DNA of 64,000 nt from assembly GCA_040219235.1 (NCBI GenBank), contig JAVJSV010000012.1, forward strand, positions 372,001 to 436,000, read 5' to 3'. Of the stretch, positions 44,027 through 54,248 are shown piece after piece; position 1 is the stretch's first letter; each line of letters starts with the position of its first letter. This stretch comes from Rhodospirillaceae bacterium (GTDB lineage: Bacteria; Pseudomonadota; Alphaproteobacteria; Rhodospirillales; Rhodospirillaceae). Position numbers and translations under genes: made by a program. The notes under the pieces were generated by a model. The model saw only the letters and a program-made list of their open reading frames with translations. It ran no database searches and was not told the origin of the DNA.

Positions 44027-45232
44027 ATGCAGCCTTGGATGTCATATGGCCTTGCGCTGTTTTTTGTGCCGCTTGCCGCTTGGAGCAGAGATGCTACCGT
44101 CGTTATTCTCACTCTTACAGTTGTCGCCATTACGCACTCACAATGGTCAAGCCGGGCCGTCTTATGGAGGTCGGTGTTTTCATTATCTGCTGCGAAGTTT
44201 TTGAGCTTGATGATGCTCTTTGCTGGACTCTCTCTCGTTTGGAGTCCGCAATTCTCGCCTCTTCCGTGGGCGCAAGCCAGCTTAACGATCTTCCTTTGTA
44301 TGATGCTGTGTGCAGGCATGCAGCGCTTTCAGGTTGAAGGCATTTGGAAAGCGATTAAGCCAACAGTTATGGCGGGCGGCGCCCTCTTGGCCGTACTGTT
44401 GGCCGAGCGCCTCACTGGTGGCTTCTTTGTTGGTTTGCACCGTACCGAGCAAACAGCAGAGCAATTATTCAACGTTATGAATGGTGGTTTGGTCTTGATG
44501 GCGTGCATGTCAATACCAGCCATGTGTCTGCTGCGGTTAAAAACCAGCAGTTGGACTTGGCCTGTTATACTTTTTTGTCTGTGCTTTGCTCTTGGCTTGA
44601 GCTACCGCATGGATGCTGTGCCTGTGGCTATGCTGGCTGCCCTGCTGTCCTTTTTGCTTGTCCAAAAGTGGGGTGTGCGCATGGCTGTCGCAATTATGGT
44701 TTTGATAGGAATCGTATCTGTCGGCTGGGCTTTGTTGGCAGCGATATGGGCTACGCCAACCCTTCAGGTTTGGTTTACGGATAACATCCATCCCAACTGG
44801 GGGCACCGCATAGCGATTTGGGGTCGTGCAAGTGAGTTCATTCATCAAAGCATTCTGTTTGGCCATGGTTTTGATGCGGCGCGTACGTTAGGCCAAACCG
44901 CAGGGTTAATTCCTGATCCTGCAGGAAGAACATCATTTTTGCACCCCCACAATGGTATGATTCATTTGTGGTTGGAGTTGGGTGGCGTCGGAGTTGCCGT
45001 TTTTATTGCTGCTTTGATTGCGTCAGTGCGGTCAGTTCTTTCTAAGCGCAGCAACCGTTGTATTGCCGCCTTAGTTACGGGCACGTTCAGCGCAACCGCG
45101 ACCATCTGGCTCCTCAGTTTCGGGGTTTGGCAACCCTGGTGGATTGCCGTGCTGGGGCTGACGACGGCTGCTGTTATGGGTGTCGTTAAACTAGCGGCGG
45201 CGGATACCCCACGACAGTCAGTTAACCTATGA
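44027..45232 (+). CDS. O-antigen ligase / polymerase-like membrane protein
   Basis: A 401-residue protein with about ten membrane segments and a large periplasmic loop containing [11 protein letters not shown] and [21 protein letters not shown] followed by a hydrophobic helix is the hallmark of the Wzy/WaaL (O-antigen ligase) superfamily. It may join O-antigen to lipid A core, or polymerise repeat units. The ABC exporter in the same locus favours the ligase role. Its last six bases overlap rmlA. Confidence 0.85.
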   Translation: MQPWMSYGLALFFVPLAAWSRDATVVILTLTVVAITHSQWSSRAVLWRSVFSLSAAKFLSLMMLFAGLSLVWSPQFSPLPWAQASLTIFLCMMLCAGMQRFQVEGIWKAIKPTVMAGGALLAVLLAERLTGGFFVGLHRTEQTAEQLFNVMNGGLVLMACMSIPAMCLLRLKTSSWTWPVILFCLCFALGLSYRMDAVPVAMLAALLSFLLVQKWGVRMAVAIMVLIGIVSVGWALLAAIWATPTLQVWFTDNIHPNWGHRIAIWGRASEFIHQSILFGHGFDAARTLGQTAGLIPDPAGRTSFLHPHNGMIHLWLELGGVGVAVFIAALIASVRSVLSKRSNRCIAALVTGTFSATATIWLLSFGVWQPWWIAVLGLTTAAVMGVVKLAAADTPRQSVNL

Positions 45233-46102
45233 AGGCGAGTCGTTAGCCAGATCAACGAGGTACTGACCATAACCGCTTTTCTTAAGTGGATCGCTGAGTG
45301 CAATTAACTGGTCTTTACTAATCCAACCGTTTGTGAACGCTATCTCTTCCGGTACGCAAATACGTTGTCCTTGCTGCTTCTCAACGGTTTGTACAAATGC
45401 GCTCGCTTCAACAAGGCTATCGCAGGTCCCGGTATCAAACCACGCAAAGCCGCGACCGAGGCGCTCAACTGTTAACGCGCTGTGCTCCAGGTAAACCCGA
45501 TTAACATCAGTAATTTCGAGCTCACCTCGTGGGCTCGGTTTTAGGGTTTTTGCAATATCGATCACTGCATTATCATAGAAGTACAGACCCGTTACAGCCC
45601 ATTTTGATTTCGGCGTCTCTGGCTTTTCTTCTATGGACGTGGCTTTGAAATCTTTATCAAAGGCGACTACACCGTAGCGTTGAGGGTCACGTACCTGATA
45701 TCCAAAAACCGTTGCTCCTTGAGTGATGGCGGATGCGCGGCGGAGTTTCTCCGTCAGTCCATGACCATAAAAAATGTTGTCCCCAAGTGCTAAGGCGCAG
45801 GTGTCTTGGCCAACAAAGTCTTTCCCGATGATAAAGGCTTGCGCCAATCCATCTGGGCTAGGCTGTTGTGCATACTGGATGTTGATGCCCCAAGCGCTTC
45901 CGTCAGAGAGCAGGTGTTGAAAACCATCGGCATCTTGAGGTGTTGTGATGATAAGAATATCTTTGATCCCGGCAAGCATCAGCGTACTCATTGGGTAGTA
46001 AATCATCGGCTTGTCGTAGACGGGCAGCATTTGCTTGGATACAGAATGTGTAATGGGGTGAAGCCGTGTGCCAGACCCTCCCGCCAATATTATTCCCTTC
46101 AT
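45227..46102 (-). CDS. rmlA: Glucose-1-phosphate thymidylyltransferase
   Basis: First enzyme of dTDP-L-rhamnose synthesis. The 291-residue protein starts [19 protein letters not shown] and has [25 protein letters not shown] and [10 protein letters not shown], all diagnostic for RmlA. I start at ATG 46102; the frame extends upstream but that part belongs to the rmlD end and spacer. It is last of the four rml genes (rmlC-rmlB-rmlD-rmlA in transcription order). Confidence 0.97.
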   Translation of the reverse strand: MKGIILAGGSGTRLHPITHSVSKQMLPVYDKPMIYYPMSTLMLAGIKDILIITTPQDADGFQHLLSDGSAWGINIQYAQQPSPDGLAQAFIIGKDFVGQDTCALALGDNIFYGHGLTEKLRRASAITQGATVFGYQVRDPQRYGVVAFDKDFKATSIEEKPETPKSKWAVTGLYFYDNAVIDIAKTLKPSPRGELEITDVNRVYLEHSALTVERLGRGFAWFDTGTCDSLVEASAFVQTVEKQQGQRICVPEEIAFTNGWISKDQLIALSDPLKKSGYGQYLVDLANDSPS

Positions 46103-46125
46103 CGTATATCCTTTGCGATTTCGGC

Positions 46126-47013
46126 TTAACCCACCAAAGTTTTGCTGAGCATGTCCGCGAGGGCTTGGTCCCAAGGGCGAAGGGTTACACCATAGGTTTC
46201 TGAAAGTTTAGAGCAATTTAAAATAGAGTTGGCTGGCCGCCGTGCTGGCACTGGATATTCAGATGTTGCAATGCCGTTTACCGTTGGTTTTTTGCCCGTT
46301 ATCGGTGCTGCCAACTCAATAATTCTGTTGGCAAATTCATGCCAAGTGGTTTGGCCTGCGTTCGCACTATGGAATGTACCGAATCCGTGAGTGGGAACAT
46401 TTTCATTCGTCAACTGCGCAACGATCTCAAAAATTCCAGTTGCTAAGTCATTAGCAAATGTTGGCGAGCCATGCTGATCATTCACAACGCGCAAGGTGTC
46501 TTCGGACTCCGATAGCCGCAGCATCGTTTTCACAAAGTTCTTTCCATGAACTCCATAGAGCCAAGCCGTCCTGAGAATGATGTGGTGGTTGCATATCTCA
46601 CGTATGGCGTCTTCTCCTGCTAGTTTGCTCGTGCCGTAGACGCCAAGAGGAGAGGTTGAGTCCGTCTCGCTGTAAGGTGTGCGCTTTGCACCATCAAACA
46701 CATAGTCAGTAGAGACATGGATTAGCGGCACGCCAAGTTGCACGCAGGCCGAGGCTAAATTAAGCGGACCGTTCCTGTTGACAGAAAAAGCTGTCTCAGC
46801 GTCGTTTTCTGCTTTGTCCACGGCGGTGTAAGCGGCGGCATTGATGACAACATCTGGCTTAGCAGACAAAACAATTCGGTTAACGGCCTCTTTATTAGTG
46901 ACGTCCAAAGAAGCTCTGTCATACCCTAGCACAAAAATATTTGGGTCATTCGTGTGTTGGGTAAGCGCGTGCCCGAGTTGACCAGAAGCGCCGGTGATGA
47001 GGATCTTTTTCAT
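46126..47013 (-). CDS. rmlD: dTDP-4-dehydrorhamnose reductase
   Basis: Reduces the 4-keto group to give dTDP-L-rhamnose. The 295-residue short-chain dehydrogenase has the NADPH motif [10 protein letters not shown] near the N-terminus, [20 protein letters not shown] and the catalytic YGTSKLAGE. It lies 23 bases before rmlA and 11 after rmlB on the same strand. Confidence 0.97.
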   Translation of the reverse strand: MKKILITGASGQLGHALTQHTNDPNIFVLGYDRASLDVTNKEAVNRIVLSAKPDVVINAAAYTAVDKAENDAETAFSVNRNGPLNLASACVQLGVPLIHVSTDYVFDGAKRTPYSETDSTSPLGVYGTSKLAGEDAIREICNHHIILRTAWLYGVHGKNFVKTMLRLSESEDTLRVVNDQHGSPTFANDLATGIFEIVAQLTNENVPTHGFGTFHSANAGQTTWHEFANRIIELAAPITGKKPTVNGIATSEYPVPARRPANSILNCSKLSETYGVTLRPWDQALADMLSKTLVG

Positions 47014-47024
47014 CTCGGAACCAC

Positions 47025-48089
47025 TTATGTTTCGGGCTTATCTGACAGACCCAGTCGTTCACCGGCATATTTTCCACTCCGAATATCCTGCCACCAGTTC
47101 TGGTTCTCTAGGTACCATTGGACGGTTTTTCTCAGGCCGCTCTCAAAGGTCTCAGATGGGTACCAGCCCAGTTCGGTGTTAATTTTCGTGATATCCATCG
47201 CGTAGCGCGCGTCATGCCCGGGGCGATCTGTGACGAATGTAATCAAATCTGCAGTAGGCGCATCCGGTGAAAGGTATTCATCAAGTAAAGCGCAGATCGT
47301 GCGGACAACATCAATATTGGTGTGCTCTGCTTCACCCCCAATATTGTAAACCTCACCCACCCGGCCTTTTGTCACAACGGTCCATAAGGCGCGCACATGA
47401 TCTTCGACATGGAGCCAGTCGCGCACATTTTCGCCGGTGCCATATACCGGCAGGGGTTTGCGCTCCAGTCCGTTTAAAATCACCAACGGAATCAATTTTT
47501 CAGGAAACTGATGCGGACCATAATTGTTAGAGCAATTGGTGGTGACGACTGGCAGACCATAGGTGTGATGCCAAGCACGCACCAGATGATCTGATGACGC
47601 TTTAGACGCGGAATAGGGAGAGTTTGGTGCATAAGGTGTTGTTTCCATAAACAATCCCTCTTGCCCAAGGCTGCCATATACCTCGTCCGTTGAAATGTGG
47701 TGGAAGCGGAACGTATCTTGCTTTTCTGAAGGTAAACCCAACCAATAACTCTTCGCAGCCTCAAGCATGGCATACGTGCCAATGATGTTGGTTTCCATGA
47801 AAGCGGCGGGACCGTCGATTGACCGGTCGACATGACTTTCGGCAGCCAGATGCATCACCACATCGGGTTTTTCAGTTTGTATAAGATCAGTGACAAAAGC
47901 CTGGTCGCACACATTGCCTTGAACAAATGTGTATTCGGGCCGCTTTGAAACTGAGTCCAGAGACGAGAGATTGCTGGCGTAGGTGAGCGCATCTACATTC
48001 ACAACCTCTGCGTTGACTTCCTCTATGAGAAACCGAACCACCGCTGAGCCTATAAACCCCGCGCCCCCTGTAACGATCACTTTTTTCAT
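47025..48089 (-). CDS. rmlB: dTDP-glucose 4,6-dehydratase
   Basis: Makes dTDP-4-keto-6-deoxyglucose. The 354-residue extended SDR has [35 protein letters not shown] and the catalytic pattern [28 protein letters not shown] is characteristic of RmlB. It overlaps the end of rmlC by four bases. Confidence 0.97.
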   Translation of the reverse strand: MKKVIVTGGAGFIGSAVVRFLIEEVNAEVVNVDALTYASNLSSLDSVSKRPEYTFVQGNVCDQAFVTDLIQTEKPDVVMHLAAESHVDRSIDGPAAFMETNIIGTYAMLEAAKSYWLGLPSEKQDTFRFHHISTDEVYGSLGQEGLFMETTPYAPNSPYSASKASSDHLVRAWHHTYGLPVVTTNCSNNYGPHQFPEKLIPLVILNGLERKPLPVYGTGENVRDWLHVEDHVRALWTVVTKGRVGEVYNIGGEAEHTNIDVVRTICALLDEYLSPDAPTADLITFVTDRPGHDARYAMDITKINTELGWYPSETFESGLRKTVQWYLENQNWWQDIRSGKYAGERLGLSDKPET

Positions 48090-48664
48090 AAGGGGGTATC
48101 TTCTATAGAAAAATAATTCTGTAATTCAGAAAGCGTCGGGTGAGTCTTGTCCTTGTCAGATATAATCGCATCCATTCCTAATGTGGGCCAGTCAATACCT
48201 AGATCGGCATCATCCCAAGCAAGGCCCTTATCGCATTCACGCGCATAATAATTTGAGACTTTGTAAAGAACCTCGGTATTCGGTTCCAAGGTCATTAGGC
48301 CATGTGCGAAACCAATCGGAACAAACAACTGATTCCATGAACTGGCAGAAACGATAGTTGAAACATGTTTCCCAAAAGTTGCAGACCCTTGGCGAATATC
48401 CACTGCGACTTCAAAAATAGCTCCGTTTGTGACACGCACGAGTTTGTGCTGTGCGAAAGGCGGAACTTGGAAGTGCAGTCCTCTAAGCGTTCCTTTGTCT
48501 ACAGAAAGAGAGTGATTGTCTTGCACGAAGGTGGTTTCTATCCCGATGCCTTCTAGAGCTTTCGTTGAGTATGTCTCAGAGAAGAACCCTCTATGGTCCT
48601 CATGCTTGACGGCTTTGATCAGTTTGACGTCTGGGATTTCTAATTGTTCAACTACAAAGTTCAT
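48086..48664 (-). CDS. rmlC: dTDP-4-dehydrorhamnose 3,5-epimerase
   Basis: Epimerises carbons 3 and 5 of the 4-keto sugar. The 192-residue cupin has [31 protein letters not shown] (with catalytic His in GLHF) and [13 protein letters not shown]. It starts the rml run on the minus strand and is 35 bases from the membrane protein gene upstream. Confidence 0.97.
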   Translation of the reverse strand: MNFVVEQLEIPDVKLIKAVKHEDHRGFFSETYSTKALEGIGIETTFVQDNHSLSVDKGTLRGLHFQVPPFAQHKLVRVTNGAIFEVAVDIRQGSATFGKHVSTIVSASSWNQLFVPIGFAHGLMTLEPNTEVLYKVSNYYARECDKGLAWDDADLGIDWPTLGMDAIISDKDKTHPTLSELQNYFSIEDTPL

Positions 48665-48699
48665 TTAACTGGTCTCTGGGGCTCTTTGATGTTTGGAAT

Positions 48700-50328
48700 T
48701 TACAACAGGTAAAGGGTGAGCCCCGGCTTTGCAATCTGCGCGCGCGCATTCTCTTTTAAGAATTTCACATACGCGGCAGCCCAGTTCTCAAAACGCGAGA
48801 TTTCTGTGCCGTTAATGGCCCAATCCATTACGATCACCACTGGCGGCCTATCGGCACGTGTCTTTGCAATCACATTTGAAATCCATTGAGGATCATTGAT
48901 CGGCGTCGAATCGTCCACGTAAAAATTCGAGAATAGCATCCGCCGCGCTGTCATGAAGGCGAACCCAGGGCAGTACGGAACACAGACAATGGCTTCGCCT
49001 GGTTCTGAGTTCTCAAGGATCGTATCTCTCAGAAATTCGAACTGCTGCTTTTCAAAGGCTGTAACCGATGTGTTAATACCATTTTCGGCAATAAATGACT
49101 CGGTTCGACCGGCTTTAACCGCGATTGAGCCCGTGCCTTGGGTTTGGATTCCCATCCAAACGTAAAGTCCGAGATGAAGCGCAATTGCACTGCTAACGAG
49201 TGTTGTGACTAATCTGGCGCGCTTAATGGTGTTGAGCTGCCAGATTAAGGCGGCTGCGAGCACCATGTAGCCTGGCATAAAATTCGCCACATGCGAGAGA
49301 TCTGGTCGGTAAAAGAAGTAATGTGGGAAAGCAGCACCAGCTGCAAAAAGCGCGATCAGAATTTTTACCAGCGGTTGCACATTCACATTACCTCTCTGCT
49401 GATAAAGGGTCGTGCCAATGAGCCCAAGGCAAAGCAATATAAACAGCAGCGGGGCATAAATGAGTATCGCGAGCGATGAATATCCAGTCTCTGAAGAAAA
49501 AAGGGCTGAGAGAGGGGGGCGCTGCAGGGTGGTTGCGCCGACGCTAGAGAGCTCTTGCGTGTAACCTGGCAGAAGTGATTGCAATCCCGTAAATGCGTAG
49601 TCCGCCATCATGGCTGGATAGCTAACATAAGGCGTAACCACAGAGCCCAATAAACCGCTGTTCCAGGCCATAAGCAGAACGGGAACCTGAACGGCAGCAA
49701 ACCCAACGACAGCTGCCGAAAGCAGCCGCCAAAAAGCGGTGAAGCCCCCGCCGCGTAAGGCAGATAAACCGAGAAGCAGAATCAAGGGTGCTGTCCAGAT
49801 GTACCCAAAATCTGGACGAATTAAAAAAGAGACCGACAGAACGGCTCCAGCGATTGCTGCATCTGTTGTGGTGTTGCCTGGCATCCGTGTAACGAAGCGC
49901 ATCTGGGCTGCGGCATTCATAAGTATACAAAGGCTGTAAAATGCGGTGGCTGGGAAAGCGGGCACAATCAGCGTGACGGTTGTCATGGCCAGTGCTAATT
50001 CGCGACGACCGGTCATGTTAAGAACAGTGTAAAATAGAAGAACGTTTGTGATCGCGATGGTCGTGAAGAAGAGGATTTTGACACTGAGGTAGCTCGGCCC
50101 GAAAAGATCGAACAGAATTTCGCCCAGCTTAAACCAGATCAACCCATAGCTGAGTGTTAAGTCTTCAGCAGGTGTGCCGAGATAGAGTTCGTAAGCGATT
50201 TGAGCGTAGTTGCCATCGTCGGCGGGTGAGAATCCCACATTCAGATAAAGTGCGTAATAAGCTGCAGAAACGACCGTAATGGCCGCATAACACATCCTGT
50301 TTGGTCGTGTTGATAAGGAGTTGCTCAT
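48700..50328 (-). CDS. Multi-pass membrane protein, possibly a GT-C type glycosyltransferase
   Basis: A 542-residue protein with about ten hydrophobic segments and a C-terminal soluble part (about 400-542). After the first membrane helix there is NVGFSPADDGNYAQIAYELYLG, an Asp-Asp in the first external loop, where GT-C enzymes keep their catalytic acid. The position in a polysaccharide locus fits a polyprenyl-phosphate-sugar-dependent transferase. I start at ATG 50328, with GGAAAG just upstream; the frame extends to 50448 without other support. The function is inferred. Confidence 0.72.
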   Translation of the reverse strand: MSNSLSTRPNRMCYAAITVVSAAYYALYLNVGFSPADDGNYAQIAYELYLGTPAEDLTLSYGLIWFKLGEILFDLFGPSYLSVKILFFTTIAITNVLLFYTVLNMTGRRELALAMTTVTLIVPAFPATAFYSLCILMNAAAQMRFVTRMPGNTTTDAAIAGAVLSVSFLIRPDFGYIWTAPLILLLGLSALRGGGFTAFWRLLSAAVVGFAAVQVPVLLMAWNSGLLGSVVTPYVSYPAMMADYAFTGLQSLLPGYTQELSSVGATTLQRPPLSALFSSETGYSSLAILIYAPLLFILLCLGLIGTTLYQQRGNVNVQPLVKILIALFAAGAAFPHYFFYRPDLSHVANFMPGYMVLAAALIWQLNTIKRARLVTTLVSSAIALHLGLYVWMGIQTQGTGSIAVKAGRTESFIAENGINTSVTAFEKQQFEFLRDTILENSEPGEAIVCVPYCPGFAFMTARRMLFSNFYVDDSTPINDPQWISNVIAKTRADRPPVVIVMDWAINGTEISRFENWAAAYVKFLKENARAQIAKPGLTLYLL

Positions 50329-50471
50329 GTCTTTCCAGGAATTGGTTTGGAACCACGGCGTGTATACAGCAGTTTTCCTGTGCAGCGAAGTCGACCGCGT
50401 AAACGTTCCTCTTGTACGATACTTCTGATCAGGGGATTCCGTGACCACCGCCCAGTCTGTATAAGAGCCAT

Positions 50472-52343
50472 ATGCATATTGTAATACTAGATCTGAACTA
50501 CATACCGCCTGGGGGAACTGGCCGTGCGGGCTCGCATGAGATCGCCAAGCGTTGGGTGTTAAGTGGGCACACGGTAACGGTAGTAACGTCTACGGCAGTG
50601 TTTTCAGGTTCGTCGTATGAAAGCAGGCCAGAAATTGAGGGATTGAAGGTTGTCGCGATCCCTTGTCATGTTGATTGTCGGGCCGGACTTTTCCTGCGGG
50701 TTATTTTTGGCAGTTTTTTTTGGGCGTCTATGTTCCGGCACGCACTTGGCGCTGACCAAGTTGATGCTGTTTTCACTGCCACTACAGCGCCGTCTGCAGG
50801 GTTGACGACTGTCGGGTTTGCGGTCAGTCGTCTTAAAGCGGCGCCGCTGGTGAGCGAGATCCCAGACCTCAGGTATGTGCGTGGCGATCAGGCACGTCAC
50901 CCATTGTGGCTAAAACGCCTTTGGCGATCTGCCCTCGACAAGTTTTCTATTTATGCGGCTGATCACATTATTGTGCCCTCTCCAGACGTGGAGTCTGCTG
51001 TTGTGGCGACGGGGTATAACGCTCAAAACCTCTCCGTGATCTCTGAGGGGTGTGATGTCGATCTGTTTCGTGTTCCCGCCGATCATGGAGCAGCTCTTCT
51101 CAAGACATATCCCCACTTGGATAACGCGCCTCTGGTGGTGTTAGAGGGGCCGCTTCACAGTGATCAACCTGCCGCAGTCTTGATTAAGCTTGCGGCCTCA
51201 ATGCTGAATATTGATTCGGCTATTCGTTTTGTTGTCTGTGGCGACGGACCAGCAAAATCTGATGTTCGGGCGATAGCCGCCCATGCTGGGGTTCTGGAAA
51301 ACAATCTCTGGATATTGCCCGCACTGCCAAGGACACAGGTGCCCCAGTTATATGCTGCGGCAACAGCAATCGTATCCCTGAGGCCGCGTGAATACGAAAA
51401 CTCTATGGCTCCACCGACCTGTGTTTTCGATTCCCTCGCGGCGGGTAAGCCTATTGTGATGAATCATGGGGGATGGCATGCGTCTCTCATACAAAGCCGC
51501 GGTGCGGGCATCATAATTAACACCCAAGACCCAGGTCTTGCGGCCCAAGAACTTCTCGACTTTGTAAGAGATCGAGACGCACTTCGCCGCTTTGGTGAAC
51601 AGGCAAATGCCTTGGCTGAAAGTAAGTTTAACCGCGACAAACTGACGGGAGAGTTGCGCAGCGTTTTGGAGTTTATTCATCACGCCCGTCCTGCCGTAGA
51701 GCGCCGCCGTCAACGCAGTCTCGGGGTCAAGCGGGGTGTGGATCTGATCGTTTCACTGCTAGCGCTCGTGATTCTCTCTCCTGTTATTTTCGTCGTGTGC
51801 GTCGCTATTTTCGCCACCGTGGGTCGGCCTGTTTTCTTTCGCCAAGTGCGCCCCGGTTTGAATGGAAAGCCGTTTAAGTTGCTTAAATTCCGGACCATGA
51901 CTGATGAGGCCGATGAGGCAGGGAACCTGTTACCTGACGGAGAAAGACTGACCAAGTTAGGACGTTTTTTACGGCGCACGTCTCTCGATGAAGTGCCCGA
52001 GTTGATTGATGTTCTGTTGGGCGATATGAGCCTTGTTGGCCCCCGGCCTCTGCTTATGGAGTACTTACCGTATTATTCACTTGAGCAAGCCCAGCGTCAC
52101 ACCGTACCGCCGGGTATTACTGGTTGGGCTCAGATAAACGGGCGCAACGCCTTGACCTGGGAAGAAAAGTTCGAGCTCGACATATGGTATGTTCAGAACC
52201 GATCGCTGTGGTTGGATTTCAAAATACTCTTGCGCACAGCTTGGGTTGTGATTACCGGCAAGGGGGTATCTCATCCAGGGGTAGAGAGTATGCCCCGCTT
52301 TGATGAAATCATGGCCAGGCGACAAGGTGCAGAAGACATATAA
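50472..52343 (+). CDS. Fusion of GT4 glycosyltransferase and monotopic phosphoglycosyltransferase
   Basis: A 623-residue protein. Residues 1 to about 390 form a GT4 enzyme (start MHIVILDLNYIPPGGTGRAG, donor motif EYENSMAPPTCVFDSLAAGKP). Residues about 416-610 form a PglC/WcaJ-type bacterial sugar transferase: the membrane re-entrant helix VDLIVSLLALVILSPVIF, FRQVRPGLNGKPFKLLKFRTM, the catalytic SLDEVPELIDVLLGDMSLVGPRP and PPGITGWAQINGR. The second half should load a sugar phosphate on undecaprenyl phosphate, and the first half should add the second sugar. The two steps are usually separate proteins. It would start the chain for this locus. Confidence 0.93.
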   Translation: MHIVILDLNYIPPGGTGRAGSHEIAKRWVLSGHTVTVVTSTAVFSGSSYESRPEIEGLKVVAIPCHVDCRAGLFLRVIFGSFFWASMFRHALGADQVDAVFTATTAPSAGLTTVGFAVSRLKAAPLVSEIPDLRYVRGDQARHPLWLKRLWRSALDKFSIYAADHIIVPSPDVESAVVATGYNAQNLSVISEGCDVDLFRVPADHGAALLKTYPHLDNAPLVVLEGPLHSDQPAAVLIKLAASMLNIDSAIRFVVCGDGPAKSDVRAIAAHAGVLENNLWILPALPRTQVPQLYAAATAIVSLRPREYENSMAPPTCVFDSLAAGKPIVMNHGGWHASLIQSRGAGIIINTQDPGLAAQELLDFVRDRDALRRFGEQANALAESKFNRDKLTGELRSVLEFIHHARPAVERRRQRSLGVKRGVDLIVSLLALVILSPVIFVVCVAIFATVGRPVFFRQVRPGLNGKPFKLLKFRTMTDEADEAGNLLPDGERLTKLGRFLRRTSLDEVPELIDVLLGDMSLVGPRPLLMEYLPYYSLEQAQRHTVPPGITGWAQINGRNALTWEEKFELDIWYVQNRSLWLDFKILLRTAWVVITGKGVSHPGVESMPRFDEIMARRQGAEDI

Positions 52344-52445
52344 TATGTTTGAACAGAAAAACACGACCCTCTGATTGAATAGAACTCTTACATCCTAAGT
52401 GCTATCGTCCCACTTCACTTTCTAAACGTTTATAAAATACAGCGT

Positions 52446-54248
52446 ATGAAAATGAAAAATTCTGACCGTCAGCCTCCCGTAGTTTCATCCTTAAAATGTC
52501 TTAAGTCTTTACTATCGCGATGGGTTCTTGTGATTGCCCAGCGCGATGATGGCGCAGCGGGCTTGGTCACCGTGCTTGCTTTGCTGATGGTGGTCGGGGC
52601 CTTTGTCTCGGTACAATTGGCCAATCAGTCCGAGCGCACAGTGCGTCAAACCAAAGCTACCAATGTGTCTCTTACGACCATTCGAGACGCGCTAAACGTC
52701 TATGCTATCCAAGATGTAGATCAATATTTGCCCTGTCCTGCCGATGGTTCGGTCACGGGCGCAACGCGGGGAACCGCTGCTGCGAATGCCAGCGGTGTCT
52801 GCACCATCAATTCTGGCATCGTCCCATTTCGCACGCTTGGACTATCCGAACAGGCGGTGACAGATGAATTTGGGACAACGGTCACTTACATTGTTGATGA
52901 TACAGATATTAACGTGTGTAACGGTGCGATTGGTCGGACTGGGAATCTCGACATTACTGTTGCCTCAATGTCTTCGACAAATGCGTTGTTTGCGCTCGTC
53001 AGCCACGGACAAAATCGCCGCGGGGGTTATACGCCAGCAGGCACTCAGTTGGCCATTCCGGCCACGGCCAATGAACGCCAGAACTGTCCCAATGGTGCGG
53101 CGTGTACCGATCCAGACACCAATGATGTCGAGCGCGGCCCCTTTGTCGAGGCCAACAACGGCGACACCCATTTCGATGATCAGGTGCTGCTGGCTGTCAG
53201 CTCAGAATTTGATGATATTTGTGCTGAAATAGATGGTGCCGTTCCAAAATCTAATAATGTCTCAGCTGCGGGAGGACAGATTCAGGTCACTGGCACGGAT
53301 GGTAATGAATTTGCGCTTGTAGACAACCCCGAAGACTGGACCACCATTGATCTTGGTAGTGGCAACAATAATTTTGGCGTTAAGGAAGGAACAACAACAG
53401 ACGTCGTGTTTTTGACTTCTAGTGGCAGCAGAATTTTCACAGTTAAAGGTCTTTTTGGTGGGCGCGGCAACGATATCTTGTATGCCGCAAATCAAGCTGA
53501 AACCTTTGGTTTTGGTGGTGCCGGGAACGATTACATTGTTATCGGCTCTCATACTTCTGATCAGGTTTTTTATCATGGCGGCAGTGGTGATGATGTAATC
53601 GTTGTAAACTCAGCAACGAATATCGTTGGAAACCGATTCAATAACACGACCCAATTAGAAGTTATTGTTTATCGTGCATTGCTTGCTAATGATCGTTATG
53701 AGGCAGCGCCTGCCGGGAATGCTCCACCGACGCCCACTCCCATTGCTGCAGGGGCGCTAGATGCTCTCTCTCCAGTAGACTCTGATGGCAGAAACGCGCT
53801 TCCAGCATATAATTCAGATACATTATTCCCGGGTACTGAGCCGGGCAGTGACATTTCACCCTTTAACCCAACGCCGAGCGGAGTTAACGGGGGGTCTGGT
53901 AGCGATACACTCGTTCTGCGCAATCCGGGCACATTTAACTTTGCGACAACCATCCCGGACAACGCCATTCGCGGCATTGAGCGCCTTGATCTCCGTTGCA
54001 ACGGCATTCAAACGATTACCCTGGATGAAGACGCTGTTCTGTCCATGTCTGATACCAATACGGTCGAAGTGTTTCTGCCCAACGATGAAGTGGATATTGT
54101 GAACCTCACCGGCTTTACGCCGGGCGGGGCGCCGGCTGCTGCGGGCACGCATACCGCAGGGGCGGCAACGGTTATTATCACGCAAACAACAGATACAGAG
54201 CCTCCGCTGCCGCCCGCTGGCCAGCCGACCATCTGCAGTGTGATTTAA
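52446..54248 (+). CDS. Membrane-anchored protein with RTX-type Gly/Asp repeats
   Basis: A 600-residue protein. A hydrophobic N-terminal helix (about 39-60, LVTVLALLMVVGAFVSV) resembles a prepilin-like anchor, but the Glu at +5 of classical prepilins is absent. Residues about 60-260 match a secreted alphaproteobacterial segment with LPCPADGSV, VPFRTLGL and DEFGTTVTYIVD. Residues about 336-392 hold three nonapeptide-like repeats (GGRGNDILY, GGAGNDYIV, GGSGDDVIV) and a fourth GGSGSDTLV near 481, typical of calcium-binding beta-rolls. There are several Cys. It ends the locus and overlaps the convergent MmgE/PrpD gene by four bases. Confidence 0.85.
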   Translation: MKMKNSDRQPPVVSSLKCLKSLLSRWVLVIAQRDDGAAGLVTVLALLMVVGAFVSVQLANQSERTVRQTKATNVSLTTIRDALNVYAIQDVDQYLPCPADGSVTGATRGTAAANASGVCTINSGIVPFRTLGLSEQAVTDEFGTTVTYIVDDTDINVCNGAIGRTGNLDITVASMSSTNALFALVSHGQNRRGGYTPAGTQLAIPATANERQNCPNGAACTDPDTNDVERGPFVEANNGDTHFDDQVLLAVSSEFDDICAEIDGAVPKSNNVSAAGGQIQVTGTDGNEFALVDNPEDWTTIDLGSGNNNFGVKEGTTTDVVFLTSSGSRIFTVKGLFGGRGNDILYAANQAETFGFGGAGNDYIVIGSHTSDQVFYHGGSGDDVIVVNSATNIVGNRFNNTTQLEVIVYRALLANDRYEAAPAGNAPPTPTPIAAGALDALSPVDSDGRNALPAYNSDTLFPGTEPGSDISPFNPTPSGVNGGSGSDTLVLRNPGTFNFATTIPDNAIRGIERLDLRCNGIQTITLDEDAVLSMSDTNTVEVFLPNDEVDIVNLTGFTPGGAPAAAGTHTAGAATVIITQTTDTEPPLPPAGQPTICSVI

